64,000 nucleotides of DNA from Streptomyces sp. TG1A-60. Lineage in GTDB: Bacteria; Actinomycetota; Actinomycetes; Streptomycetales; Streptomycetaceae. The stretch covers positions 4,216,001-4,280,000 of the forward strand of contig NZ_CP147520.1 in the NCBI RefSeq assembly GCF_037201975.1. The letters run 5' to 3'. This document shows, one piece after another, positions 1-7,671 of the stretch; the stretch's first letter is position 1; every line of letters begins with the position of its first letter. The translations under genes and the position numbers were made by a program. The notes beneath the pieces are model-generated. The model saw only the letters and a list, made by a program, of their open reading frames with translations, did no database searches and was not told the DNA's origin.

Positions 1-1964
1 GGCCATGCGGGCTGGCTGGTGGCCCGGGTGCGGGCGGCGACCTTCGGGCCGCGGCCCCGACTGCCCCGGCTGCGGGCGGGTTTGGCCGGGGCCGCCTCTT
101 CCTCGGGGCCACTGGCGGCCCGGTCGAGCAGGTCACCGACTGCCTCGGCGATGGCGTCCTCGGTGACCTGCTCGCCCTGTTCACGCAAGTCTCGGGCGGT
201 GTGGCCCCAGGCCAGCTCACCGAAGGGGGTGGCGGTGGTGGAGAGCAGCCGCCAGGGGACAGTGATCCACTTCCCGCAGTCCCGGTGGTTGCGCAGCCAG
301 ACGAGCCGGATGTCGTAGGGGTCGTGGCGGACCTCCCAGCGGTTCTTCCGCTGGGTGATCCCGGACTTCTCCCGCCGCAGGTCGTTGAGTTCGTCGCAGT
401 TGTAGATTCGATGATTGATCTTGATGCCGTAGGAGTTGACGGCCTGCCAGCGGGTCGGCAGCAGTTCCAGGTAGTCCTCCGCGGATAGCGCAAGCGGTAG
501 GAATCCAGCCATCTCCACGAGCGCGGCGTACTTCTCGTTCGGGGAGAACGTCCGCCCCGGGGCGAGCGGGTCACGTAGTGAGTCGTGGGCCCTGTTTTGC
601 CACCTGGCACTGATCCATTGCTCCAGCAGTTCCTGGAGCTGGTGCAGGGAGAACAGCGGCTCGTCCTCGACCTTGCGGCCGCGGTATTCCGTCGACCGTC
701 CGGTGTAGCCGGGGAGGAACTGGGCGAAGAGTGAGGCTGCTGAGCCGAGTGTTCTTTCGATGTGGGGCTTGTGCGTCGGGGTGCGGGGTGGGGCGTGGAT
801 CACCTCGGTGCCGAACGCATTGCAGGCGGCATGGAAGTTCTTCGACAAGAAGGCCTTGCCGCCGTCGACCACAACCGTTTCCGGGATGATCAGCGGGACC
901 GCAGCAGCGTGCCGTAGCCTCTCGTCCACCGAAAGCAGCCGCTCGTAGGGCAGTACCGAGTGTTCCATCCGCAGGGCCTCCGGCCAGCCCGGCCGCATCG
1001 GTGCCGGGGTCACCGACCGGGCCAGCAGCAAAGCGGCGTCCACCGACTTCGTGGTAGGCCGCAGCACGGCGGCAGTGATGGATCGCGTGGCGACGTCGAC
1101 CATGCCGACCAGTTCGACGCGGTCGACGACGCCGTTCTCCAGTCTCACCAGCACATCGAACGGAGTGGAGTCGATCTCCATCAGCTCGCCCGGTCGGCAG
1201 ACGGTGACCTGGTCGAAGACTCCTTCGGGCTGGTTGGCCAGTGAGCGGCGGGTGCGGGCTGAGCCGGTCGTGTGACGCCCGGCCTCCAGCCGGTTGAACA
1301 GGCGGTAGAAGGTTGCCCGCGAGGGCATCTCGACGGTTGGTTCCTCCAGCTTCTTCACCGCTTGGCCGACGCGTTCGAAGTAGTAGCTGACGGTGCGTGT
1401 CGAGCCGTCAGCGGCTTGGTCCATGAGCCGCCGCAGAACTTCCACGACCTGCGGGTCGACTTGGCCGAGGGCCGGGCGGCGCGGGGCCTGGCGTCCGTCG
1501 ACCATGCCCATCACCCCGCGCTTTTGGTAGCGACGGCGGCGCCAGCGGATAGTGTGCGGGCTGACCGGATGCCCGGTCTCGTGCGCGAGCTCGGCGGCCT
1601 TGGCCGCCTCCCGCTCGGCCAGGCTCCTGGTCGACGGGTCGTATTCGGGTCGCGGCGTTGCCCCCGCCGAGGCGTCCGGTGGCAGGCCGGTGAGTACTTC
1701 GCTCATATGCCGGTGCCACCACAGAGCCCGTTCTGCTTCGCCTGTCGGCAGCCCGTCCAGCAAGCCGGAAGGGAGCCGGCGGGCTCCGTGCGAGCCGATC
1801 ACCTCGAAGCCCGGCGAGGTCATCAGCGTCGGCAGATGCATCGCGCTGGACTGTCCGTGTTCGTCAGCCAGTCGCACCAGGACGCCGGAGAGGCCGACCA
1901 CGGTGTGCACCGTGTTGTCGAACCTCACCCGGTCACCGGGCCTGACCACCAGGGAAGCCCTCAC
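1..1964 (-). CDS. TnsB-like DDE transposase, 3' end beyond the window
   Basis: Catalyses the strand-transfer half of transposition in heteromeric Tn7/Mu-type transposons. From a GTG start at 1964 the frame stays open for 654 codons to the window edge. Residues 1-90 are an N-terminal segment, 120-250 contain helix-turn-helix-like DNA-binding regions, and an RNase-H-fold integrase core follows with Asp265 (EIDSTPF), Asp367 (VVDGGKAF) and Glu403 (PHIERTLG), a D,D-35-E arrangement. A Mu C-terminal-like beta domain (residues about 500-590) and a basic Ser/Arg tail follow. The GTG overlaps the stop of the TnsA-like gene (GTGA), implying translational coupling. TnsC/TniQ-type partners, if present, would lie to the left, outside the window. 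Family assignment is firm; the exact transposon subgroup is not. Confidence 0.88.
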   Translation of the reverse strand, partial: MRASLVVRPGDRVRFDNTVHTVVGLSGVLVRLADEHGQSSAMHLPTLMTSPGFEVIGSHGARRLPSGLLDGLPTGEAERALWWHRHMSEVLTGLPPDASAGATPRPEYDPSTRSLAEREAAKAAELAHETGHPVSPHTIRWRRRRYQKRGVMGMVDGRQAPRRPALGQVDPQVVEVLRRLMDQAADGSTRTVSYYFERVGQAVKKLEEPTVEMPSRATFYRLFNRLEAGRHTTGSARTRRSLANQPEGVFDQVTVCRPGELMEIDSTPFDVLVRLENGVVDRVELVGMVDVATRSITAAVLRPTTKSVDAALLLARSVTPAPMRPGWPEALRMEHSVLPYERLLSVDERLRHAAAVPLIIPETVVVDGGKAFLSKNFHAACNAFGTEVIHAPPRTPTHKPHIERTLGSAASLFAQFLPGYTGRSTEYRGRKVEDEPLFSLHQLQELLEQWISARWQNRAHDSLRDPLAPGRTFSPNEKYAALVEMAGFLPLALSAEDYLELLPTRWQAVNSYGIKINHRIYNCDELNDLRREKSGITQRKNRWEVRHDPYDIRLVWLRNHRDCGKWITVPWRLLSTTATPFGELAWGHTARDLREQGEQVTEDAIAEAVGDLLDRAASGPEEEAAPAKPARSRGSRGRGPKVAARTRATSQPAW

Positions 1965-2734
1965 CAGGTCGTCCCCGCCCGGCGGACCATGCTTCGCGCC
2001 CCCAACAGGCCGGATTCCAGGTCAACTTCCAGAATCCGGCGCCAGAGCAAATGGTAGAGGACCGGCAGCACGGCCAGGCGGTCACCGACCCGCTCGGCCA
2101 CGGCCAGCAGGGCCCCCGGCTCGGCAAAGCCTGCCGTCAGCTCCGAGGCGACGGGTTCCCGGTGGTTGCGCGGGTGCCGGTAGCCCGCCAGCCACTTGAC
2201 GTTCGCCAGCAGCACCGGATTGATCGCCCCCACCCGTCGAAAGGCCCATCCGGCGAGTTCGCAGGCCCGCGCGGTGGCTGCGAACGCCTCCGCGTCGTCC
2301 AGCTCGATCCGATCGTCCGGACGGACGTCCACCACCAGGCCGCCGCCGTCATGGAGCCGGGCAAAGAAGTCCGGAACGTGCCCGCGACGGCCTCGTCGGC
2401 CGGGCCAGAACAGCCGGAACGGCTGGCCAACCAGAGCCGTGACCTTCGGATCGAAGTCCAGCAGCATCGCGTGGTGCCGTTCCAGGTGCGACTCGCAGGA
2501 CAGCTGCCCGGCCGTCGTGGCCGCCCAGTAGTCACGGGTCACGGACTTCTGCCCCTGGTAGGACCTGACCGTACGCACCGGCGATAGCCGTTCGAACCTC
2601 AGCGTCCAGCAGGCCGACAGCGGCTCGCGGCTGCGTACGCAGTCCTCATCGACGTACCCCACCTCGAACGCAGCCTGCCCCAGCCTCCCCACATCCACCG
2701 CCGAGCTACCTGCAAGATTCCGGACCAATCGCAT
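1961..2734 (-). CDS. TnsA-like heteromeric transposase endonuclease subunit
   Basis: Predicted to make the 5'-strand cuts that, with TnsB, turn the element into a cut-and-paste transposon. The protein (257 aa from the ATG at 2734) has the TnsA N-terminal restriction-endonuclease-like fold: Glu81 in CESHLERHH followed by MLLDFDP, then Asp122 in HVPDFFARLHDGG and a beta strand VVDVRP. The C-terminal part (ANVKWLAGYRHPR, LPVLYHLLWR) matches actinobacterial TnsA-like proteins. The frame is open further upstream to 2890, but that would overlap the next gene and no better ribosome site is seen; 2734 fits the family's N-terminus. It overlaps the TnsB gene by 4 bases. Confidence 0.85.
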   Translation of the reverse strand: MRLVRNLAGSSAVDVGRLGQAAFEVGYVDEDCVRSREPLSACWTLRFERLSPVRTVRSYQGQKSVTRDYWAATTAGQLSCESHLERHHAMLLDFDPKVTALVGQPFRLFWPGRRGRRGHVPDFFARLHDGGGLVVDVRPDDRIELDDAEAFAATARACELAGWAFRRVGAINPVLLANVKWLAGYRHPRNHREPVASELTAGFAEPGALLAVAERVGDRLAVLPVLYHLLWRRILEVDLESGLLGARSMVRRAGTTW

Positions 2735-2832
2735 AGATCCGAGCAAAGTCCCAGGCAGGCACAGCCACCAGCGATACGGCTTCAAACCACCCCAGAGGGG
2801 GAAGCTCATGTGATGCGGGCAGAGGGGGCGAC

Positions 2833-3459
2833 TCAGCCAGCGCGCCGGTCGTCGACCTCGACGGATAGGTGTCGCCAAGACGTGGCGCACCGTAGAAGCT
2901 CACCCCTCGTTAGCGCGCTCGCCGCATGCACAGGCTCGGCCGGGCGGAAATGGACGATCGTCCCAGTCGTGCCGTCGTCAGTGATCGGTGCCAGATCAGT
3001 CACGGGAACGCCGTATTCGTACCGCTGAGTCCATGCTCCGCTTCGTCGGCGGTTGGTATGGACGAGCCACTCGCTGAGCGCCGCGACAACGGACATGCCC
3101 CGGCGTGGATGATCATCGGGAAGCAACTGTGCGTCGGGATGGTCGAAGAACCGGAGGTCCTTCGACGCCATGATCGGTTTCTTCACGACCTGGCCATGCT
3201 CGTCGAGGCGGGTGTCAGTGCCCCGCCCGTCATCAGCTACGGACACTGAACCATCGGGGTGGAGTGTGACAGTACAGCGTCCGCCGTCGTTGGACTCCGC
3301 CTCGTCGGCCGCATAGGCGACGACTTCAAGGATGAGGTGCCGAACACCACCAGGAGCGAATGCCGCCGGGTACTGACGGATACTCGCGAGGTGGTTGAAG
3401 TCCACCTCGCCCGCCCAGTCGTGCGTCGTGTTGCGCCAGGAGGCCCTTGATGTGTCCAT
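2833..3459 (-). CDS. GyrB-like GHKL ATPase-domain protein of unknown role
   Basis: A 208-residue protein resembling only the N-terminal ATPase domain of DNA gyrase B/HSP90 (GHKL fold). The segment LILEVVAYAADEAE aligns with the gyrase N-box EVVDNSIDEA but has Tyr where gyrase has the Mg-binding Asn; the G1 box VADDGRGTDTR is intact. A later stretch, GMSVVAALSEWL, corresponds to the gyrase LHGVGASVVNALS region. No transducer or TOPRIM domain follows. The start at 3459 (MDTSRASW) was chosen because homologous-looking sequence begins there. I recall similar stand-alone proteins in other streptomycetes, so the altered N-box may be a family trait. It sits between the TnsA-like gene and the direct repeats at 3532-3674, so it may be transposon cargo or a resident gene. 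Confidence 0.7.
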   Translation of the reverse strand: MDTSRASWRNTTHDWAGEVDFNHLASIRQYPAAFAPGGVRHLILEVVAYAADEAESNDGGRCTVTLHPDGSVSVADDGRGTDTRLDEHGQVVKKPIMASKDLRFFDHPDAQLLPDDHPRRGMSVVAALSEWLVHTNRRRSGAWTQRYEYGVPVTDLAPITDDGTTGTIVHFRPAEPVHAASALTRGELLRCATSWRHLSVEVDDRRAG

Positions 3460-3531
3460 CGGCCAAGTATGCCAACCAGCTTGTGGGCGAGTTCCGCGAC
3501 GGGACATCGCTCTCATGAGCAAACTCAGCGA

Positions 3532-3674
3532 CAACACAACCTGAGACATACCCATACGACAGACAACATCGCATGAGACCGATGGCGTACCCCGCGGTGG
3601 TATTGACAACGTCACCCGAGACCAGCCGGGAATCCAGCAAGGTCACGTGAGACAGCGAGAACATAGCGCGAGAC
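3532..3674. repeat. Five direct repeats of a 16-bp motif, probable TnsB-binding transposon end
   Basis: Five copies in the same orientation end at 3547, 3579, 3622, 3653 and 3674. Read on the minus strand they are GTCTCAGGTTGTGTTG, GTCTCATGCGATGTTG, GTCTCGGGTGACGTTG, GTCTCACGTGACCTTG and GTCTCGCGCTATGTTC. The outermost copy lies five bases inside a TGTCC on the minus strand (3675-3679), like the TGT termini of Tn7 relatives. Multiple direct TnsB sites next to one end are typical of Tn7-type elements, and these lie just outside the TnsAB and GyrB-like genes. The end position is inferred. Confidence 0.6.
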
Positions 3675-3724
3675 GGGACACTTGAGGTCTCCTCCTCGCA
3701 CGTCCCACAGCCCTCTGGGAGCCC

Positions 3725-3761
3725 CGTTCGTGGAACAGTCACAGTGACCGTTCCACGAACG
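3725..3761. repeat. 37-bp near-perfect palindrome
   Basis: Arms 3725-3742 and 3744-3761 pair at 17 of 18 positions around a single central base (core GTCAC A GTGAC, outer arm CGTTCGTGGAAC). It lies exactly where similarity to the IS21 transposase fragment stops. It could be a transposition end, an integration hot spot or a protein-binding site; nothing in the window decides. Confidence 0.75.
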
Positions 3762-3764
3762 CTG

Positions 3765-3962
3765 CCGTAACCCTCGTCGGCGCCATGTTCCTCGATCAGC
3801 CGGTGGAAGATCCGGGTGACCGTGTGCCGCTGCTTGCACGGCGCGTCCAGGCCCGCCCGCAGGATCCCGTCGATCACCGCCTTGTACGGATCCAGCGCCG
3901 ACGGCAGCGACGGCAGCGGCTTGCGTGGCTCCGGCCAGGCCGAGTCCAGGGCCTTTCACCGG
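3765..3962 (-). pseudogene. IS21-family IstA transposase fragment
   Basis: The translated stretch LDPYKAVIDGILRAGLDAP followed by KQRHTVTRIFHRLIEEHGA matches the DNA-binding-to-catalytic linker of IstA from IS21 elements. There is no start codon for it, no catalytic core and no istB neighbour. Similarity ends at the 37-bp palindrome. A dead IS remnant. Confidence 0.7.
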
Positions 3963-4009
3963 GAACACCCCGATGCTGTTCTGGCAAGCCCCCCACTGCC
4001 TTCAAATGC

Positions 4010-4594
4010 CGTGACCTGGCTCCCACAGGACTACTGCGCGCATCCATCAACCTCGGCAACCCGGTCCTTGCACAGGGAACCCCAGACACGCCGTCCGGGA
4101 TAACCGTCGAGCTGGCCCGCGAAGTCGCCGCACGCCTGAACCTGCCGGTCGAGTTCCTCTGCTTGATGCGGCCCGTAAGTCCTACGCCGCGATGACCGGG
4201 GGCCGGGCCGACCTGTGCTTCCTTGCTGTAGATCCGGTGCGTGAGGAAGAGGTCGCGTTCAGTAAGCCGTACGTGCACATCGAGGGGGTCTATGCAGCGC
4301 CACTGAACTCGGCGTTCAACTCCTCCGAGGACGTCGACCGGGACGGGGTTCGCATTGGCGTCAAGAAGGGCTCTGCGTACGACCGCGCACGTCGCGCAGC
4401 AGCCCGAACTGCATCTTCTCGAACCTGCGTTCATGACTATCAGGCAGGCCATAGGCACAGCGAACGACCGACGTCCGGAGACCACACGGTTCCTCAGCGA
4501 GACCGTGACCGAGCTCGTCACGTCCGGATTCGTCGCTGAGGCCCTACGCCGCTCCGGCCAGGACCCGGCCCTGGCTGCCCCGGTCACGACCTGA
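4010..4594 (+). pseudogene. Broken ABC transporter solute-binding protein (SBP_bac_3 type)
   Basis: Three pieces of one polar-amino-acid-type binding protein lie in three frames. 4010-4180 gives LAPTGLLRASINLGNPVLAQ, GITVELAREVAARLNLPVEF. 4180-4385 gives GGRADLCFLAVDPVREEEVA, FSKPYVHIEGVYAAP, VRIGVKKGSAYD. 4390-4594 gives QPELHLLEPAFMTIRQAIGT and the C-terminal FVAEALRRSGQDP, ending in TGA. Besides two frame changes, roughly 35 residues between GSAYD and QPELHLLE are missing. No signal peptide is present and no transporter genes are adjacent, so the gene is dead. Confidence 0.75.
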
Positions 4595-4806
4595 TGCCCG
4601 GCCGACCCTTGCGGGACGCGCCCTGACGGCAACATACGACGGCACGACGGCGAACGGAGATCGGTGATCACGAGCCTCAGCGATCAGTCCGGGGCCCTCG
4701 GCGGTGGCCGCGGGGGGCGGTCCGTGGCGGGCGGAGCGGTCACGGAGTGATACCAGGCTGGGAGCGCGGGGAACCGGTGGATGCGGGTAGGCGCATACTG
4801 GACGCA
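4595..4806. other. Intergenic region before the CarD-like gene
   Basis: About 210 bases without a convincing gene. No clear hairpin terminator was found for the decayed binding-protein gene; the promoter of the downstream small gene presumably lies here, but no confident -35/-10 pair can be picked. Confidence 0.4.
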
Positions 4807-5028
4807 ATGACAAAGCCAAGTGCACCGAAGCGCTATTTGCCCACCAGCCCCTTCAAGGTCCCGGTCGCTCCGCCCCCCAAGCAGTTCGCCGTGGGCGACC
4901 AGGTCACGCACGACATGTACGGCCTCGGCCGGGTGATCGGCATCGAGGACGGGATCGCCGCGCTCGTCGATTTCGGTTCGGCGCGGGAGCGGATCCTGAG
5001 CCCGTACGCGAAGATGAGCAAGCTGTAG
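4807..5028 (+). CDS. Small CarD/TRCF-like tudor-fold protein
   Basis: A 73-residue protein conserved in appearance among streptomycetes. After a 30-residue Pro/Lys-rich leader (SPFKVPVAPPPK) comes a short module, FAVGDQVTHDMYGLGRVIGI, followed by EDGIAALVDFGS. This resembles the RNA-polymerase-interacting tudor-like domain of CarD and the transcription-repair coupling factor. The ATG at 4807 was preferred to an upstream in-frame start at 4747 because similarity starts there. It is too short to carry CarD's DNA-binding half, so a role in binding RNA polymerase is only inferred from the fold. It stands alone, with no operon partners. Confidence 0.6.
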   Translation: MTKPSAPKRYLPTSPFKVPVAPPPKQFAVGDQVTHDMYGLGRVIGIEDGIAALVDFGSARERILSPYAKMSKL

Positions 5029-5396
5029 GACCGCTGTGCCCGGTCATGGCACGCCAGGTGCCATGACGGCCCTGTACCCGAATGGGAGACCTCTCATCGA
5101 ACTGACTTCGCTGTTCTCCGCTCCGGAAGGAGCGCCCCGCCATGCCGTCGCGGCGCCGCCGCCTCCGGCGATGCAGCCCTTCCAGGCCCCGGACTTCGGG
5201 GAGGACGAGACCTTCCTGAGCGAGGATGCGCAGGCATCCGACTCGGGCAGGGGAGCGGCATAACGCAGGGTGAGCCGGCCCTGACCAGTGGCAGTCCAGC
5301 CGCCTGATCACGGAGACGAACGGATCCACCCGGAGAGGGTGCCGCGTTTGCGCTGGTCAATGGCGTTGTCAGTGGTGCCCGCTAGTGTCGTGATCG
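5029..5396. other. Gene-poor stretch
   Basis: A 66-codon frame from 5066 to 5263 (MTALYPNGRPLIELTSLF...) has streptomycete-like codon use but no recognisable domain and no clear ribosome-binding site. I cannot support it as a gene. No strong terminator hairpin seen. Confidence 0.3.
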
Positions 5397-6293
5397 ATGG
5401 CACGCGTGTGGAGATGTTCGGGGCTGTGGTGGAGTGACGATGGACCGCTGTTGGGTTGGGAGGGTGGGCACAGCAGTGCTTTGCCTCGGGGGCGGGTGGT
5501 CGCCTTCGGGGTGGTGAGCGAGGGGCGGCGGACCTGCGTCGGGGCGCGGGGGAACGCGTGCCCGGTGCGGGTCGGGGTGTCGGGGCGGAGTACCGGGGCC
5601 CGGTGTGAGGAGTGCGCGCGACTTGATCGGGCGCATTCCGTGGCCGCCGATACGATCGCCGATGATCCGCGGCCGTATCACGTGTACCTGGCTTGGTTCG
5701 GGCCCGGGATGGTCAAGGTGGGGATCACGGCCGTCGAGCGGGGGACGGCTCGGTTGCTGGAGCAGGGGGCCGTCTGTTTCGCCTGGCTCGGGCGGGGGCC
5801 GCTGATGGCTGCGCGGCGGGCCGAGGAGGTCTTGCGAGCCGCGCTCAAGGTGCCGGACCGGATTCCCTATGCCGAGAAGAGGGTGGTCCGGGCCGATCTG
5901 CCCGAGCTTGAGGTGCGGGCCGGGGAGTTGGCGGGGCTGCACGCGCGGGCTCACAGGCTCCACGGGTGGCCCGAGTCGTTGGAGCCTGTGGCGTTTCAGG
6001 CCGTCGATCACTTCGGGGTGTTCGGGCTGGAGGGGTTGCCGGCCGTCGACGGTGTGGTGAGTGAGCTGGTCGCGGGTGGGGTCGTGGGAGGCGAGGTGCT
6101 TGCCGTCGCCGGGCCCGATCTGCATATGGCCACCACGCGGGGAGTCGTCGTTCTTGATGCGCGGCTCATGACCGGGTGGGAGTTGACCGCTCCGGTCGGC
6201 GGGGGCGCGGGTGGCGTACTCACCGTTCCTGTACGGGAGTTGAGGGGCAGAGGCACGGGTGGGGGCGGGGGTGTGCAGGACGGGTTGTTCTGA
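5397..6293 (+). CDS. DUF2797 family protein
   Basis: A 298-residue cytosolic protein of the DUF2797 family, whose function is unknown. The N-terminal third holds a probable zinc site made by the cysteines of RRTCVGARGNACPV and GARCEECARLD. The middle part, YHVYLAWFGPGMVKVGITAV, resembles a GIY-YIG-like strand pattern (YLAWF...VKVGIT), followed by RGTARLLEQGA. That makes a nucleic-acid-related role conceivable, but this is inference. The C-terminal 25 residues are Gly-rich and probably disordered. The ATG at 5397 lacks a good Shine-Dalgarno sequence. It is followed 75 bases later by the ABM-domain gene. Confidence 0.8.
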   Translation: MARVWRCSGLWWSDDGPLLGWEGGHSSALPRGRVVAFGVVSEGRRTCVGARGNACPVRVGVSGRSTGARCEECARLDRAHSVAADTIADDPRPYHVYLAWFGPGMVKVGITAVERGTARLLEQGAVCFAWLGRGPLMAARRAEEVLRAALKVPDRIPYAEKRVVRADLPELEVRAGELAGLHARAHRLHGWPESLEPVAFQAVDHFGVFGLEGLPAVDGVVSELVAGGVVGGEVLAVAGPDLHMATTRGVVVLDARLMTGWELTAPVGGGAGGVLTVPVRELRGRGTGGGGGVQDGLF

Positions 6294-6368
6294 TGGGCTT
6301 TCAGGTGGGCGTGCAGGTGACGAGTCGTGTGGTGGACGGTGGCCGAGGCCCGGTCCGACGGTGGTGCC

Positions 6369-6737
6369 ATGAGTGATCAGTGGACAGAGCCTGTCGTCGC
6401 GCCCGTCCCCGCGCATGAACCTCCCTACTACGTCGTCGTCTTCACCTCCACGCGGACCGGGGACCAGAGCGGGTACGGGGAGACCGCCGAGCGGATGGAG
6501 GAGCTGGTGAAGGGGGTGCCGGGGTTCCTCGGGATGGATCACGCCCGTACACCCGGTGGCCTGGCCATCACCGTCGGGTACTTCCGGGACGCCGACGCCA
6601 TCGAGGAGTGGCGGGCCGACGTCGAGCACCGGGCGGCGCAGGAGCGGGGGCGGAGTGAGTGGTACGAGAGGTACTCCGTGCGCATCGCCAAGGTCGAGCG
6701 GAGTCACAGCTTCGCGGGAGGGGGCCACGAAGCATGA
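6369..6737 (+). CDS. Antibiotic biosynthesis monooxygenase (ABM) domain protein
   Basis: A 122-residue dimeric ferredoxin-like ABM-fold protein. The core reads YYVVVFTSTRTGDQSGYGET, AERMEELVKGVPGFLGMDHA and then ITVGYFRDADAIEEW. The WYERYSVRIAKVERSHSF ending is characteristic of the streptomycete housekeeping version rather than of a polyketide-cluster quinone-forming oxygenase. Such proteins are often linked to heme or quinone metabolism, but the substrate here cannot be inferred. The ATG at 6369 is chosen; an in-frame upstream start would only add residues without similarity. Confidence 0.75.
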   Translation: MSDQWTEPVVAPVPAHEPPYYVVVFTSTRTGDQSGYGETAERMEELVKGVPGFLGMDHARTPGGLAITVGYFRDADAIEEWRADVEHRAAQERGRSEWYERYSVRIAKVERSHSFAGGGHEA

Positions 6738-6847
6738 CGGCGCTTGCGTAAAAGGTGGGTCAGGGGTAGGGGCCGCCGTGCGACCGGCCGGAAAGGTGCT
6801 GGTCGGCGGGGGTGCTGTCCCGGACGTCGAGGGCTTCCCAGCGGTTG

Positions 6848-6908
6848 CCTGAGAGGCACCTGTGCGGTTCTCAGGAAAATCACAGTTTCCGGAAAGGGCG
6901 TTCTCAGG
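6848..6908 (+). promoter_or_regulatory. Probable response-regulator operator upstream of the two-component operon
   Basis: TTCTCAGG occurs at 6868-6875 and again at 6901-6908, 33 bases (about three helical turns) apart, with an inverted CCTGAGAG at 6848-6855. Same-face direct repeats are what OmpR-type regulators bind, and the adjacent gene encodes one. Autoregulation is inferred. Confidence 0.45.
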
Positions 6909-6930
6909 GGGCCCCGACAGGGTGTCCGGC

Positions 6931-7671
6931 ATGACCACGATCTCGCCCCAGGGGCGCAACGAACTGCTGAGGCCGGACGGGAGCCCCGTCCGCGTGCTGG
7001 TGGTGGACGACGAGCTGTCGATCACCGAGTTGCTGTCCATGGCCCTGCGCTATGAGGGATGGCAGATCCGGAGCGCGGGGGACGGCACCGGTGCCGTCCA
7101 GACCGCGCGGGACTTCCGGCCCGACGCCGTCGTGCTCGACATGATGCTGCCCGACATGGACGGGCTGACCGTCCTAGGGCGGCTGCGGCGCGAGCTGCCC
7201 GACGTGCCCGTCCTCTTCCTGACCGCGAAGGACGCCGTCGAGGACCGGATCGCCGGGCTCACCGCCGGCGGCGACGACTACGTCACCAAGCCGTTCAGCC
7301 TCGAAGAGGTCGTTGCCCGGCTGCGCGGGCTCATCCGGCGGACCGGTGCCGCCGACCGCCGTTCCGAGTCGGTGCTCGTCGTCGGTGACCTCATGCTGGA
7401 CGAGGACAGCCACGAGGTGTCGCGCGGCGGGGAGAACATCCACCTCACCGCCACCGAGTTCGAGCTGCTGCGGTTCCTCATGCGCAACCCGCGGCGCGTG
7501 CTCAGCAAGGCGCAGATACTCGACCGGGTGTGGTCGTACGACTTCGGCGGTCAGGCCAACGTGGTCGAGCTCTACATCTCGTATCTGCGGCGGAAGATCG
7601 ACGCCGGGCGTGAGCCGATGATCCACACTCGGCGTGGCGCCGGTTACCTGCTCAAGCCCGCCGTGTCATGA
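6931..7671 (+). CDS. OmpR-family response regulator
   Basis: DNA-binding half of a two-component system. The receiver domain (residues 20-135) has the acidic pair Asp26/Asp27, phospho-acceptor Asp70 (VVLDMMLPDMDG), switch Thr97 and Lys120 (YVTKPFS). The winged-helix C-terminus (150-244) has the classic ATEFELLRFLMRNPRRVLSK and ANVVELYISYLRRKID. The 246-residue form starts at ATG 6931; the frame stays open upstream but lacks similarity. Its stop overlaps the kinase start (ATGA), so the two are translationally coupled. The order RR-HK upstream of a GtrA-type glycosyltransferase is familiar from S. coelicolor near sigF, from memory. The sensed signal is unknown. Confidence 0.92.
   Translation: MTTISPQGRNELLRPDGSPVRVLVVDDELSITELLSMALRYEGWQIRSAGDGTGAVQTARDFRPDAVVLDMMLPDMDGLTVLGRLRRELPDVPVLFLTAKDAVEDRIAGLTAGGDDYVTKPFSLEEVVARLRGLIRRTGAADRRSESVLVVGDLMLDEDSHEVSRGGENIHLTATEFELLRFLMRNPRRVLSKAQILDRVWSYDFGGQANVVELYISYLRRKIDAGREPMIHTRRGAGYLLKPAVS

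Noticed and set aside
5066..5263. Small plus-strand gene of 66 codons
   Set aside because: No ribosome site, no known family, and GC skew alone is not enough support.
5382..7040. A 552-codon open frame on the minus strand opposite DUF2797 and ABM genes
   Set aside because: Pro/His-rich translation without domains; it mirrors the third-position GC bias of the genes on the plus strand.
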